Made by a program: the position numbers and the translations under genes
Notes under the pieces: generated by a model
Databases searched by the model: none
What the model saw: the letters and a program-made list of their open reading frames with translations, nothing else
What the model was told of the DNA's origin: nothing
Shown: in pieces, positions 26,506 through 36,237 of the stretch
Layout: each line of letters begins with the position of its first letter
Position numbering within the stretch: the first letter of the stretch is position 1
DNA from: Pseudoruegeria aquimaris
GTDB lineage: Bacteria > Pseudomonadota > Alphaproteobacteria > Rhodobacterales > Rhodobacteraceae
Direction: 5' to 3'
DNA: 64,000 nt
Assembly (NCBI RefSeq): GCF_900172235.1
Contig: NZ_FWFQ01000004.1
Coordinates: 1 to 64,000, forward strand

Positions 26506-26948
26506 GCGCGCCGGGGCAGGCCGTGGTGGCCGAGGCGCGGCGGTGGCTTGGCACGCCCTACGTGCACCAGGCCAGCTGCCGGGGCGCGGGGACGGATTGC
26601 CTCGGGCTGCTGCGGGGGGTCTGGCGCGCGCTTCGTGGCCCGGAGCCGCTGCCGATCCCGCCCTACACGGCGGATTGGAACGAGGCCGCCCGGCGGGAGG
26701 CCCTGTGGGAAGCGGCCGAGGCCCTTTTGCGGCCCAAGCCCGCCGAGGCCGCCGCGCCCGGCGACGTGCTGCTGTTTCGGATGACGTCCGGCGGCGTGGC
26801 CAAGCACCTAGGCATCCAGAGCGAGGTGACGCCCGCGCCGCGGTTCATCCACGCCTACACGGGGCATGGCGTGGTGGAGAGCCCGCTGAGCACGCCCTGG
26901 GCCCGCCGGATCGTGGCGCGCTTCGCCTTTCCTGAAATCGAGGAGTGA
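26502..26948 (+). CDS. GTA gene 14: NlpC/P60 cell-wall peptidase
   Basis: A 148-residue NlpC/P60 peptidase. The nucleophile is the cysteine of GAGTDCLGLLRG (about residue 31) and the catalytic histidine is in VAKHLGIQSE. It would cut peptidoglycan peptides of the recipient cell as the GTA tail enters. Starts in an ATGA overlap with gene 13 and is followed three bases later by gene 15. Confidence 0.93.
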   Translation: MSAPGQAVVAEARRWLGTPYVHQASCRGAGTDCLGLLRGVWRALRGPEPLPIPPYTADWNEAARREALWEAAEALLRPKPAEAAAPGDVLLFRMTSGGVAKHLGIQSEVTPAPRFIHAYTGHGVVESPLSTPWARRIVARFAFPEIEE

Positions 26949-26951
26949 CAG

Positions 26952-29900
26952 ATGGCAACTTTGGCTTTGGCCGCCGTCGGGGCGGCCGTGGGCGGCGCCG
27001 TGGGCGGCAGCGTTCTTGGCATTTCCGCCGCTGTCATCGGGCAGGCGGTGGGGGCGACGATCGGCCGAATGGTCGATCAGCAGGTGCTGGGCGGCGGCTC
27101 GCAGACGGTGGAGACCGGGCGGGTGGACAGGTTCCGCCTGACGGGCGCCAGCGAGGGGCGGACGATCCCGCAGGTCTATGGCCGTGCGCGGATCTCGGGG
27201 CAGGTGATCTGGGCCACGCGGTTCGAGGAGCACGTCAAGCGCCGCACCTCCGGGGGCAAGGGTGGCGGGCCGAAGGTCACCACCAAGGAATACAGCTACA
27301 CCGTGAGCGCGGCCGTCGCGCTCTGCGAGGGCGAGATCGCCCGCGTGGCGCGGGTCTGGGCCGACGGCAACGAGGTGGCGCTGGGCGGGCTCAACATGCG
27401 GGTCTACCGGGGCGGCGAGGACCAGTTGCCCGATCCGAAGATCGAGGCGGTGGAGGGCAGCGGCGCGGCGCCGGCCTACCGGGGCATCGCCTACGTGGTG
27501 TTCGAGGATCTCGACATCACGCAGTTCGGCAACCGCTTTCCACAGTTCAGTTTCGAGGTTCTGCGCCCGGCCACGGACGACACGCCGGAGGGCGGTGACG
27601 ATCCGGCGCGTGCCGTCGAGGCGGTGGCGCTGATCCCGGGCACGGGCGAATACGCGCTCGCCACCGTGCCGGTGCACTACCCCAAGGGGCTGGGCGAAGC
27701 CCGCTCGGCCAACGTGAACACGCCGCAGGAGCAGGCGGATTTCCTCGTCTCGCTTCAGGCGCTGCGCGAGGAGCTGCCGGCCTGCGGCTCGGTTTCGGTC
27801 ATCGTGAGCTGGTTCGGGGATGATCTGCGCATGGGGCACTGCGCCTTGCGCCCGCGGGCCGAACAGCTTCAGGCCGAGGGCAAGCCGCAGGTCTGGCAGG
27901 TGGACGGCAGGACGCGGGCCAGCGCCGGCACGGTTCCCTTTGACGCCGAGGGGCGGCCCGTCTACGGCGGCACGCCTTCGGACACCTCGGTCATCCAGGC
28001 GATCCGGGCGATCCGGGACGGCGGGCAGGAAGTGATGTTCTACCCCTTCATCCTGATGGAGCAGATGGCGGGCAACGGGCTGCCGGACCCCTGGGGGCAG
28101 GGGGCGGAGCAGCCGGTGCTGCCCTGGCGCGGGCGGATCACGCTCTCGGCGGCGCCGGGCGTGGAGGGATCGCCCGACGGCACGCCGGACGCCGATGCCG
28201 AGGTGGCGGCCTTTTTCGGCACGGCGCAGGTTTCGGATTTCAGCGTGGCGGGCGGCCAGGTGAGCTACGGCGGGCCGCAGGAGGACTCCTACCGCCGCTT
28301 CATCCTGCATTACGCCCACCTCTGTGCCCTCGCCGGCGGGGTGGACGCCTTCTGCATCGGCTCGGAGATGCGCGGGCTCACGCAGGCGCGCGGGGCCAAC
28401 GGGTTTCCGGCGGTGGAGGCGCTGCGCGCCCTTGCGACGGACGTGCGCGCCATCCTCGGGCCGGAGGTGAAGATTTCCTACGCGGCGGATTGGTCGGAGT
28501 ATTTCGGTTACCACCCGCAGGACGGCAGCGGTGACGTCTATTTCCATCTCGATCCGCTCTGGGCGGACCCGGAGATCGATTTCATCGGGATCGACAACTA
28601 CATGCCGCTGTCGGACTGGCGCGAGGGCGAGGATCATGCCGATGCCGGCTGGGGCAGCCTCTACGACCTCGGCTATCTGCGCAGCAACATCGAGGGCGGC
28701 GAGGGCTACGACTGGTATTACCCCTCCGACACGGCGCGGCGGCAGCAGAGCCGGGTGCCGATCACCGACGGTGCCCACGGTGAGGCCTGGGTGTTCCGCT
28801 ACAAGGACATGCGCGGCTGGTGGCAATCGCCGCACCACGAGCGCATCGGGGGCCAGCGCCAGGCCAGCCCCACCGCCTGGGAGCCGCAGAGCAAGCCGAT
28901 CCGCTTCACCGAGTTCGGCTGCGCCGCCATCCATTTCGGCACCAACCAGCCCAACAAGTTCCTCGATCCGAAATCCTCGGAGAGCGCACTGCCCCATTTC
29001 TCCAACGGCGGGCGGGACGATCTGATCCAGATGCAATACATCCGCGCCGTCACCGGCTACTGGCGCGCGGCGGAGACGAACCCCGTCAGCGAGATCTACG
29101 GCGGCCCGATGATCGACATGGCCCATGCCCACCTCTGGGCCTGGGACGCGCGCCCTTATCCGTATTTTCCCAACAGTCCCGAGGCCTGGAGCGATGGGGA
29201 GAACTATGCCCGCGGCCATTGGCTCAACGGGCGAAGCGCGGGGCGCGGCCTCGGCTCGGTCGTGGCCGAGATCTGTGCGCGCTCGGGGCTGGAGGCCGTG
29301 GACGTGAGCGCGCTGCACGGATACCTGCGCGGCTACGTGGTGGATAGCGTCTCGACCGCACGCGCCGCGCTGCAGCCGCTGATGCTGGCCTATGGCGTGG
29401 ATGCGGTGGAGCGCGACGGAACGCTTCAGTTCCGGCTGCGCACGGGGGTTGCGGAACGGTCCTTGCTGGCCGACGACATGGCCCTGACGGAGGATCAGGA
29501 GAGCGCGCTGGCCCTGTCGCGCAGTGCTGAAACCGAACTTGCGGGCCGGGTGCGCTTCACCTTCCTGGAGGCCGACCGCGACTACGAGGTGCGCAGCGCG
29601 GAAGCGGTGATGCCGGGCGAGAGCGCCGAGGTCGTGTCGGAAACGGAGGCCCCCATCGTGATGACCCGCGCGGAGGGCCGTGCCGCCAGCGCGCGGATGC
29701 TGAGCGAGGCCCGCATCGCCCGCGACACCGCCCGTTTCGCCCTGCCGCCCTCGGCGCTGGACGTGGGCGCGGGGGATGTCGTGGACCTGCCGGGCCGCGC
29801 CGGCCGCTATCGCGTGGATCGGTCGCTGATGGCGGGGGCGCAGGTGCTGGAGGCCACGCGGGTGGAGCCGGCGATCTACCGGCAGCGGATCGAGGCCGAC

Positions 29901-30869
29901 GCGCCCGGTGCGCTCTCGGGTTTCCAGCCGGCGCTTCCCGTCTTTCCGCTGTTTCTCGATCTGCCGCTGCTGACCGGCGAGGAGGTGCCCCATGCGCCCC
30001 ATGTGGCGGTGGCGGCGGTGCCCTGGCCGGGCTCGGTGGCCGTCTACGCATCGGACACCGACGCGGCCTACGAACTGAACAGCCTCGTGGAGGTCGGCGC
30101 GATCATGGGGCTGACGGAGACGCCGCTTGCCCGCGCCGCGCCGGGGCGGCTGGACCGTGCCGCGCCGCTGCGGGTGCGCTTCTACGGCGGAAGCGTGGCA
30201 TCGGCGGAGTGGGCGGCGGTGTTGAACGGCGCCAACGCCGTGGCGATCGGGGATGGCACGCCGGCGGGCTGGGAGATTCTGCAGTTCAGCGAGGTGGCTT
30301 TGGTGGGCGAGGGGCTCTACGAGCTTTCCGGGCGGCTGCGGGGGCAGAACGGCAGCGAGGCGCTGATGCCCGAGGAGTGGCCCGTCGGCAGCTACGTGGT
30401 GGTGCTGGATGCGGGGGTGAGCCAGATCCAGCTGGCCAGCGCGGCGCGCAACCGGGCGCGGCACTACCGGGTGGGGCCGGCGGCCCTGCCGAACGACCAC
30501 CCGGCCTATGTCCACGAGGTCCATGCCTTCGCGGGCGAGGGTCTGCGCCCCTATGCGCCGGCGCATCTGCGGGCGCGGCGGCAGGCCAACGGGGACCTGG
30601 CGATCAGCTGGGTGCGGCGCACGCGGATCGACGGCGACAGCTGGGACGTGCCGGAGGTGCCGCTGGGCGAGGAGAGCGAAAGCTACATCCTGCGCCTGAT
30701 GGACGGCGAGACGATCCTGCACGAGATCACCACCGCCAGCCCCTTCTACCTTCATACCGCGGCCTCGCAGGCCGCCGACGGCCCGCTCACGGCCCCGGCG
30801 GTGAGCGTGGCGCAGGTTTCGGCGCGCTACGGCGCAGGTTTCTTCACGAGGATCGATATCGATGGCTGA
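26952..30869 (+). CDS. GTA gene 15: host specificity protein (TIM-barrel tail tip)
   Basis: A 1305-residue protein, the largest in the window. The N-terminus has a glycine-rich hydrophobic part, then a tail-hub-like domain (VYGRARISGQVIWATRFEEH). A GTA TIM-barrel domain occupies ~430-720 (YAADWSEYFGYHPQDGSGDV, DFIGIDNYMPLSDW, IRFTEFGCAAIHFGTNQPN). Phage tail-tip domains and fibronectin-like beta domains follow to the end. In the R. capsulatus GTA the equivalent forms the baseplate spike complex and helps penetrate the recipient. The frame is intact. Confidence 0.95.
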   Translation: MATLALAAVGAAVGGAVGGSVLGISAAVIGQAVGATIGRMVDQQVLGGGSQTVETGRVDRFRLTGASEGRTIPQVYGRARISGQVIWATRFEEHVKRRTSGGKGGGPKVTTKEYSYTVSAAVALCEGEIARVARVWADGNEVALGGLNMRVYRGGEDQLPDPKIEAVEGSGAAPAYRGIAYVVFEDLDITQFGNRFPQFSFEVLRPATDDTPEGGDDPARAVEAVALIPGTGEYALATVPVHYPKGLGEARSANVNTPQEQADFLVSLQALREELPACGSVSVIVSWFGDDLRMGHCALRPRAEQLQAEGKPQVWQVDGRTRASAGTVPFDAEGRPVYGGTPSDTSVIQAIRAIRDGGQEVMFYPFILMEQMAGNGLPDPWGQGAEQPVLPWRGRITLSAAPGVEGSPDGTPDADAEVAAFFGTAQVSDFSVAGGQVSYGGPQEDSYRRFILHYAHLCALAGGVDAFCIGSEMRGLTQARGANGFPAVEALRALATDVRAILGPEVKISYAADWSEYFGYHPQDGSGDVYFHLDPLWADPEIDFIGIDNYMPLSDWREGEDHADAGWGSLYDLGYLRSNIEGGEGYDWYYPSDTARRQQSRVPITDGAHGEAWVFRYKDMRGWWQSPHHERIGGQRQASPTAWEPQSKPIRFTEFGCAAIHFGTNQPNKFLDPKSSESALPHFSNGGRDDLIQMQYIRAVTGYWRAAETNPVSEIYGGPMIDMAHAHLWAWDARPYPYFPNSPEAWSDGENYARGHWLNGRSAGRGLGSVVAEICARSGLEAVDVSALHGYLRGYVVDSVSTARAALQPLMLAYGVDAVERDGTLQFRLRTGVAERSLLADDMALTEDQESALALSRSAETELAGRVRFTFLEADRDYEVRSAEAVMPGESAEVVSETEAPIVMTRAEGRAASARMLSEARIARDTARFALPPSALDVGAGDVVDLPGRAGRYRVDRSLMAGAQVLEATRVEPAIYRQRIEADAPGALSGFQPALPVFPLFLDLPLLTGEEVPHAPHVAVAAVPWPGSVAVYASDTDAAYELNSLVEVGAIMGLTETPLARAAPGRLDRAAPLRVRFYGGSVASAEWAAVLNGANAVAIGDGTPAGWEILQFSEVALVGEGLYELSGRLRGQNGSEALMPEEWPVGSYVVVLDAGVSQIQLASAARNRARHYRVGPAALPNDHPAYVHEVHAFAGEGLRPYAPAHLRARRQANGDLAISWVRRTRIDGDSWDVPEVPLGEESESYILRLMDGETILHEITTASPFYLHTAASQAADGPLTAPAVSVAQVSARYGAGFFTRIDIDG

Positions 30870-31572
30870 CAGCAACAGGCTCGGACTGGCGTATCTGGAC
30901 GCCGCGCAGGCACAGAAACACGTGACGGTGAACGAGGGTTTCGCGCGGCTCGACGCGCTGGTGAACCTCTCCCTGAAATCGGTGACGGAGACGGTGCCGC
31001 CGACGCTCGCCGCCGAGGGCGACGCCTACGCCGTGCCGGCAGGCGCGGTGAACGACTGGGCGGGGAAGGACGGGCGCATCGCCTACTTCAGCAACGGCGG
31101 CTGGGATTTCGCCACGCCGCAGGAGGGTTGGCGCGCCTTCGTGGAGGATGCCGCGGCGCAGGCGCTGTTTCACGGCGGGGCCTGGCGGCTCAACGCGCTG
31201 GCCCGTTCCGCGAACGGCGCTCAGACGAGCCTGAGGATCCTTGAATTCGATCACGTGCTCACCGCCGGGGCGACCTCGCAGACCGGCGTGAACATCCCGG
31301 CCAACGCCATGGTCTTCGGGCTGACGGGGCGCGTGGTGGATGCGCTCGCCGGCACGCTTTCGGACTGGTCGGTGGGGGTGAGCGGCTCGCCCACGCAGTT
31401 CGGCTCGGGGCTGGGCACGGCCGCGGGAAGCTGGATGCGGGGGATGCTCGGCAGCCCCACCACCTACTACGGCGCGACGCCGCTGCTGCTCACCGCCAAC
31501 GGCGGGGATTTCGCCGGGGGCACGGTGCGCTTCGCGCTGCACCTGCTGGAGCTGGGCCTGCCGGAGGCCTGA
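30862..31572 (+). CDS. GTA-linked DUF2793 protein, likely tail fibre
   Basis: A 236-residue DUF2793 protein: NRLGLAYLDAAQAQKHVTVN near the start and GAVNDWAGKDGRIAYFSNGGW. The second half is glycine/alanine-rich and beta-prone, as expected for a receptor-binding domain. It overlaps gene 15 by eight bases, so it belongs to the GTA operon. A role in attachment to the recipient capsule or surface is inferred from position and family. Confidence 0.88.
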   Translation: MADSNRLGLAYLDAAQAQKHVTVNEGFARLDALVNLSLKSVTETVPPTLAAEGDAYAVPAGAVNDWAGKDGRIAYFSNGGWDFATPQEGWRAFVEDAAAQALFHGGAWRLNALARSANGAQTSLRILEFDHVLTAGATSQTGVNIPANAMVFGLTGRVVDALAGTLSDWSVGVSGSPTQFGSGLGTAAGSWMRGMLGSPTTYYGATPLLLTANGGDFAGGTVRFALHLLELGLPEA

Positions 31573-31573
31573 C

Positions 31574-31963
31574 GTGCGCCCGGTTCTGACCGACGATCTG
31601 CTGGCCGCGCTCGATTGCCTGATGGCGGCCCCGCCGCAGGCGCGGGCCGGGCTGCGGGCGCAGATGATCGCACGGGCACAAGCGGCGGAGGCCTGCCGGC
31701 GGCGGAACGGGCGCATGCACCCGGTTTTCGGCGGCGGAAGCCTGATGGCGGCGGCGGCGAGCCTGCAGGCGCGGCCTGCGGTGCGCTGGCGCTGGCAGGA
31801 TCCGCAGGTGTGCCGGGAAGCGATCGCGTTGCTGAGGGCATTTGCCGCCGGGGCCAGCAGCGGCCCGGCGGATCAGCCGCGCGCGCAATCAAGGCACTTG
31901 GGGGTGGAGGGATCCAGCTCCAGCCGGGGCTCCTCGATCGCGTCGCCGCATTCCACGCAGTAG
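31574..31963 (+). CDS. Small GTA-linked protein of unknown function
   Basis: A 129-residue frame that starts at a GTG one base after the DUF2793 stop. The first ~95 residues (VLTDDLLAALDCLMAAPPQARAGL-type, helical, with cysteine and histidine) look like a real small protein, probably the last gene of the GTA operon. The C-terminal ~35 residues are serine-rich and are encoded opposite the DksA-like gene, with which it overlaps by 91 bases. No function can be assigned. Confidence 0.55.
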   Translation: MRPVLTDDLLAALDCLMAAPPQARAGLRAQMIARAQAAEACRRRNGRMHPVFGGGSLMAAAASLQARPAVRWRWQDPQVCREAIALLRAFAAGASSGPADQPRAQSRHLGVEGSSSSRGSSIASPHSTQ

Positions 31964-32229
31964 CCGTATTCGCCATCGGCAAACCGGGCCAGCGCCGCCA
32001 TGATGCGGGCCCGCTCGGCGTTGCGCCGGGCCTGGGTGGCCTGCGCCATGGCCTGCTGTTGCAGCGCGTCCATCCGCGACAGCCGCCCAACGGCCTGCTG
32101 ATCGAGCATCACCGTCTTCTGACCCTGCGCGCCGCGCGCGTCGCCGCGATCCAGCGCGGCGAGGGCGGCTTCGAGCTTCTGACGGAAATGTGCCTGTTTT
32201 CTTTCATCCATTTTGCTTATATCCCTCAT
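31873..32229 (-). CDS. TraR/DksA-family zinc-finger protein
   Basis: A 118-residue protein with a coiled-coil N-terminal half and a C4 zinc finger near the end (CVEC and CLDC, about residues 91-115). Family members bind RNA polymerase in its secondary channel and alter transcription with ppGpp; the coiled-coil tip here lacks a clear DksA DxxDxA motif, so it may be one of the shorter paralogues. ATG at 32229; ATG at 32211 is an alternative with a better-placed GAGGG. It overlaps the end of the GTA operon tail to tail. Confidence 0.85.
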   Translation of the reverse strand: MRDISKMDERKQAHFRQKLEAALAALDRGDARGAQGQKTVMLDQQAVGRLSRMDALQQQAMAQATQARRNAERARIMAALARFADGEYGYCVECGDAIEEPRLELDPSTPKCLDCARG

Positions 32230-32296
32230 CACCCCTTTGAACTTGGTCGCTCCGGACTACCTGTTGTAGACTGCCCGGAGCGAAAAGGAACACGCG

Positions 32297-33106
32297 ATGG
32301 CTGAAACACGCACACAGGTGCAGCACGTCGATCCGGTCTGGACCCGGATCCGGGAGGAAGCCCATGAGGCCGTGACGAGCGAGCCGCTCCTTGGCGGGCT
32401 GGTCCACGGCTGCATCCTGCACCACAAGACGCTGGAACGGGCGCTGTCCTACCGGATCGCCTCCAAGCTGGCCTCCAGCGAGATGAGCGAGCAGATCCTG
32501 CGCGAGATCTCGGACGAGGCCTATGACGCGGAGCCGAGCCTCGGGCAGGCCGCGCGCGCTGACATCGTGGCCGTGCTGGAGCGCGATCCCGCCTGCCACC
32601 GGATGCTGCAGCCGCTGCTGTTCTTCAAGGGCTTCCAGGCCATGCAGGCCTACCGCGTGGGCCATTGGCTCTGGCAGCAGGGGCGCAAGGATTTCGCCTA
32701 TTTCATCCAGATGCGCGCCTCGGAATGCTTCGGGATCGACATCCACCCCGCCGCCCGCATCGGGCGCGGCATCATGATCGACCACGCCCACTCCATCGTG
32801 ATCGGCGAAACCGCTGTGGTGGGCGACAACGTGTCCATGCTGCATTCGGTGACGCTGGGCGGCACCGGCAAGGAGGATGACGACCGCCACCCCAAGATCG
32901 AGGATGGCGTGCTGATCGGCGCCGGCGCGAAAGTGCTGGGCAACATCCGCGTGGGCCATTGCTCGCGCATCGCCGCCGGTTCGGTGGTGCTGCAGGACGT
33001 GCCGCCGTGCACCACCGTGGCGGGGGTGCCGGCCAGGATCGTCGGCGAGGCGGGCTGCGATCAGCCCTCGCAGATGATGGATCAGCTGATCCGCGGCTGC
33101 CACTGA
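32297..33106 (+). CDS. cysE: Serine O-acetyltransferase
   Basis: A 269-residue CysE that makes O-acetylserine, the precursor of cysteine. The N-terminal helical domain is followed by the left-handed beta-helix of hexapeptide repeats from ~residue 145, with the catalytic stretch MIDHAHSIVIGETAVVGDNV, MLHSVTLGGTG and RIAAGSVVLQDVPP. The C-terminal tail may bind cysteine synthase. cysE next to the GTA cluster is a frequent arrangement in Rhodobacterales as far as I recall. Confidence 0.96.
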   Translation: MAETRTQVQHVDPVWTRIREEAHEAVTSEPLLGGLVHGCILHHKTLERALSYRIASKLASSEMSEQILREISDEAYDAEPSLGQAARADIVAVLERDPACHRMLQPLLFFKGFQAMQAYRVGHWLWQQGRKDFAYFIQMRASECFGIDIHPAARIGRGIMIDHAHSIVIGETAVVGDNVSMLHSVTLGGTGKEDDDRHPKIEDGVLIGAGAKVLGNIRVGHCSRIAAGSVVLQDVPPCTTVAGVPARIVGEAGCDQPSQMMDQLIRGCH

Positions 33107-33140
33107 GGCTTTGCTTCAATCCTGAAAACTCGCGGCCCGC

Positions 33141-33953
33141 TCAGGCGGGCTGCACCGCGCGCCGGTAGAGGTGCCAGGTGGTGTGGCCCAGCACCGGCAG
33201 GGTGACGATCAGCCCGAGGAAGGCCGGGATCATCGAGATCAGCATGGCGACCGAGATCACCGCTGCCCAGCCCAGCATCACCACCGGATTCTCCTTCACC
33301 ACCTGGACCGATACCAGCATCGCGGAGATGAAATCGATCTCCCGGTCCATCAGCATCGGCATGGCGATGACGGTGACGGTGAAGAGCACCGCCGACAGGA
33401 ACGCGCCCACGCAGGTGCCGATGGCCAGGAAGGTCCAGCCCGGCGGGGTGAAGAAGACGATCTGAAGGAAGCCTTCGAAATCGGAGAAGGAGGAATCCTT
33501 GAGGATCAGCGCCAGCCAGAGCCGGACCTGATACATCCAGACCCAGAAGATGAAGAGCGTCACGAAGGCCATCCATCCCATTTCGCGTTTGCGCTGGTCG
33601 GCCATCACGGTGAGGATCTCGCCCCAGCCGAAGGGGATGCCGGCCTGCAGGCGGCGCGACATTTCGTAGAGTCCGGCCGCCGCGAAGGGCGCCACGAGAG
33701 GAAAGCCGACGGCGGCGGGAATGATCATCCAGATCTTGCCGAGCGAGGCGAGGCACCAGACGATCAGCAGCCCGAAGAGCGCGTAGAACAAGCCGAAGAA
33801 GCCGCTCATGAAGGCCCGCGCGCGGAAATCGGCGAAACCCTCCGTCAGCGCGGCGGCGATGTCGGCCCATGTCACGGTGTTGATCTCGGGCAGCACGTCG
33901 CGCGGGGGCGGGACAAATCGGGGCTGTGTCGGGTCTTCCGGCTCTTGTGCCAT
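33141..33953 (-). CDS. DUF2189 integral membrane protein
   Basis: A 270-residue protein with six or so membrane helices and a short hydrophilic N-terminus. The motifs [20 protein letters not shown] and [16 protein letters not shown] match the DUF2189 family, whose function is unknown; some members have been called cytochrome c oxidase subunit I-like, without proof. ATG at 33953 follows GAGGAGG. It is convergent with cysE and divergent from the RluE-like gene. Confidence 0.85.
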   Translation of the reverse strand: MAQEPEDPTQPRFVPPPRDVLPEINTVTWADIAAALTEGFADFRARAFMSGFFGLFYALFGLLIVWCLASLGKIWMIIPAAVGFPLVAPFAAAGLYEMSRRLQAGIPFGWGEILTVMADQRKREMGWMAFVTLFIFWVWMYQVRLWLALILKDSSFSDFEGFLQIVFFTPPGWTFLAIGTCVGAFLSAVLFTVTVIAMPMLMDREIDFISAMLVSVQVVKENPVVMLGWAAVISVAMLISMIPAFLGLIVTLPVLGHTTWHLYRRAVQPA

Positions 33954-34068
33954 CTGGTCGGGCCTCCTCACATCGTCGCGCCGCTTCAGCCTGCAACAGG
34001 CGGCGGGCCGGGGCAAGGGGTGCGGCTTTGCGGTTGCGCCGGCGCCGAACGCCCGGCAAAGAAGGGGC

Positions 34069-34749
34069 ATGGCTCGGCTCATACTCCTGAACAAACCCTA
34101 CGGGGTGCTGTCGCAATTCACCGACAGGGGCACGGAAGGCTCCGCCCGGCAGACGCTGTCGGATTTCGTGCCCGTGCCCGGCGTCTACCCGGCCGGGCGG
34201 CTGGACCGGGACAGCGAGGGGCTTCTGCTGCTCACCGATGACGGACGGCTCCAGGCGCGGATCGCGGAGCCGAGGCACAAGATGGCCAAGACCTACTGGG
34301 TGCAGGTGGAGGGGGAGATCACGGAGGCCCAGCTGGTGCGGCTGCGGCAGGGGGTGCAGCTGAAGGACGGCATGACGAAGCCGGCGCAGGCCGAGCGGAT
34401 GGCGCCGCCAGAGAATCTGTGGGAGCGGGATCCGCCGGTGCGTTTCCGCAAGAGCGTGCCCGATTGCTGGATTTCGCTGACCATCCGGGAGGGCCGCAAC
34501 CGCCAGGTGCGGCGGATGACGGCCGCCGTGGGCTGCCCGACGCTGCGGCTGATCCGGGCGCAGGTGGGGCCGTGGTCGCTCGGTGGGTTGCAGCCGGGAG
34601 AGTGGCGCGAGATCGCGGTTGAGGACCTTGCTCCCGTGAAACAAGGGCAGCGCCCGCCACGGGGCGGAAGCGAAGCGCCCGCGCAGGTTGGTGATCCGCG
34701 GGCGAGGCGGGCGCGCAAACCCCGCTTTGGCAAAAAGCCCCGATCCTAA
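34069..34749 (+). CDS. RluE-like 23S rRNA pseudouridine synthase
   Basis: A 226-residue RsuA/RluE-family pseudouridine synthase without an S4 domain. The catalytic aspartate is in [14 protein letters not shown], and the family motifs [11 protein letters not shown] and [15 protein letters not shown] follow. E. coli RluE modifies U2457 of 23S rRNA. The C-terminal ~35 residues after AVEDLAPV are a basic extension; part of it ([13 protein letters not shown]) is encoded by a dispersed repeat also found at 40933-40972. GAAGGGGC precedes the ATG. Confidence 0.88.
   Translation: MARLILLNKPYGVLSQFTDRGTEGSARQTLSDFVPVPGVYPAGRLDRDSEGLLLLTDDGRLQARIAEPRHKMAKTYWVQVEGEITEAQLVRLRQGVQLKDGMTKPAQAERMAPPENLWERDPPVRFRKSVPDCWISLTIREGRNRQVRRMTAAVGCPTLRLIRAQVGPWSLGGLQPGEWREIAVEDLAPVKQGQRPPRGGSEAPAQVGDPRARRARKPRFGKKPRS
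34642..34681 (+). repeat. Dispersed repeat, module B (inside the RluE-like gene)
   Basis: A 40-base segment in the 3' end of the RluE-like gene. It matches the reverse complement of 40933-40972 at 36 of 40 positions, including an exact 20-base core (34661-34680). Here it is translated as part of the protein tail. Confidence 0.8.
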
Positions 34750-34786
34750 GCGCTGAAGGAACGTGCAGAGGCGCGTTTCCGATATC

Positions 34787-34818
34787 CTGTTTCGCCCGGC
34801 GGCACGCCGGGCAGCGCC
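34787..34818 (+). repeat. Dispersed palindromic repeat, module A, copy 1
   Basis: A 32-base sequence identical to 40859-40890. It contains a perfect hairpin: arms 34794-34801 and 34805-34812 (GCCCGGCG / CGCCGGGC) with the loop GCA. It lies in the convergent gap between the RluE-like gene and pdhC. Confidence 0.85.
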
Positions 34819-34875
34819 TGCCTGCCCCCCGGCAGGCGCTATCGCGCCCGCTCAGGCAGGCGCCGCCCGGCTTCG

Positions 34876-36225
34876 TTACGCCAGCATCACCATCGGGTTT
34901 TCCAGGTTGTCAACGATGGCTTGCAGCAGTTCCGCCCCGAGCGCGCCGTCGATCACCCGGTGATCGACCGAGAGCGTCACGCTCATCACCGTGGCCACCG
35001 TGAGCGCGCCGTCATCGCCCACGACGGGCTGCTTCTTCCCGGCGCCCACCGCGAGAATGGCGGCGTGGGGCGGGTTGATCACCGCGTCGAAATTGTCGAT
35101 CCCGAACATCCCGAGGTTGGAGATCGCGAAGCTGCCGCCCTGGTATTCATGGGGGGCAAGCTTGCGTTCGCGCGCGCGGGCGGCGAGATCCTTCATCTCG
35201 GCGGACAGGGCGGAGAGCGATTTCATGTCCGCGTCGCGCAGCACGGGCGTGAAGAGCCCGCCCTCGATGGCGACGGCCACCGCCACGTCCGAAGGCTTCA
35301 GCTTGAAGACGCGATCGCCGGCCCACACGGCATTGGCCGCCGGCACCGCCTGAAGCGCGTTGGCGCAGGCCTTGATGATGAAATCATTGACCGAAAGCTT
35401 CACGCCGCGGCCTTCGAGCTGCTTGTTGAGCTGGCTGCGGAAGGTGAGCAGCGCGTCGAGCCTGATGTCTCGGCGCAGGTAGAAATGCGGGATCGACTGC
35501 TTGGCCTCGGTGAGGCGCGCGGCGATCGTCTTGCGCATCCCGTCCAGCGGCACTTCCTCGTAGTCGCGATCGGCGTAGATCTTCGCCACCTGATCGGCCG
35601 AGGGGCCGGAGGCGGCGGCCGCGGGGGCTGGGGCGCCTGTGGTGCCGGTGGCCGCAGGGGGGGCGGACGCGGCGGGCTTGGCCGCCGCTGCCGGAGCCGA
35701 TGCGGTTGCGGCCTCTACGTCGGCCTTCACGATGCGGCCATGGGGCCCGGAGCCCTTGATCTGCGACAGATCGAGCCCCTTCTGCGCGGCGATGCGGCGG
35801 GCCAGCGGGCTGGCGAAGATGCGTTCACCGCTCGCGGCCACGGGGGCCGCAGGGGCGGCAGAGGCTGCGGGGGCAGGGGAAGCGGCGGCCTCGCCGGCCC
35901 CGGCCGGGGCCCCCTCGGCCGCCGCAGGCCCTTCGGCCGCGGGCGCGCCGGACTTGGCTTCGGGCAGGGCATCGGCGCTTTCGCCTTCTTCCAGCAGCAC
36001 GGCGATGGCGGTGTTGACCTTCACGCCTTCGGTGCCTTCGGGCACGAGGATCTTGCCGATGACGCCCTCGTCCACCGCTTCGAATTCCATCGTCGCCTTG
36101 TCTGTCTCGATCTCGGCCAGCAGATCGCCGGAGGCGACGGTATCGCCTTCTTTCACCAGCCATTTCGCCAGCGTGCCCTCCTCCATCGTGGGTGACAGCG
36201 CGGGCATCAGGATCTCGGTTGCCAT
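34876..36225 (-). CDS. pdhC: Pyruvate dehydrogenase E2 (dihydrolipoyl acetyltransferase)
   Basis: A 449-residue E2 core. One lipoyl domain covers residues 1-80, with the lipoylated lysine in [12 protein letters not shown]. An alanine/proline linker leads to the E1/E3-binding domain ([34 protein letters not shown]) and to the catalytic domain, ending [15 protein letters not shown] with the active-site His and Asp. It transfers the acetyl group from E1 to CoA. Third gene of the pdhABC operon. The lipoyl domain is nearly the same as that of pdhB. Confidence 0.97.
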   Translation of the reverse strand: MATEILMPALSPTMEEGTLAKWLVKEGDTVASGDLLAEIETDKATMEFEAVDEGVIGKILVPEGTEGVKVNTAIAVLLEEGESADALPEAKSGAPAAEGPAAAEGAPAGAGEAAASPAPAASAAPAAPVAASGERIFASPLARRIAAQKGLDLSQIKGSGPHGRIVKADVEAATASAPAAAAKPAASAPPAATGTTGAPAPAAAASGPSADQVAKIYADRDYEEVPLDGMRKTIAARLTEAKQSIPHFYLRRDIRLDALLTFRSQLNKQLEGRGVKLSVNDFIIKACANALQAVPAANAVWAGDRVFKLKPSDVAVAVAIEGGLFTPVLRDADMKSLSALSAEMKDLAARARERKLAPHEYQGGSFAISNLGMFGIDNFDAVINPPHAAILAVGAGKKQPVVGDDGALTVATVMSVTLSVDHRVIDGALGAELLQAIVDNLENPMVMLA

Positions 36226-36237
36226 GTCCGTTTCTCC

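Noticed and set aside
26808-30875. A minus-strand open frame of 1355 codons opposite GTA gene 15
   Set aside because: It mirrors the codon structure of the real gene in GC-rich DNA, has no ribosome site, and its product (rich in Arg, His, Pro, Gly) resembles no family. Similar shadow frames oppose tig, the RTX gene and the nor genes.
16832-31572. Ordinary prophage
   Set aside because: There are no integrase, repressor, replication, lysis or attachment-site features, and the gene order is that of a gene transfer agent.
32237-32267. Promoter for cysE (TTGAAC and a TGTTGT-like box)
   Set aside because: The spacing is about 19-21 bases and the -10 box is poor, so I did not list it.
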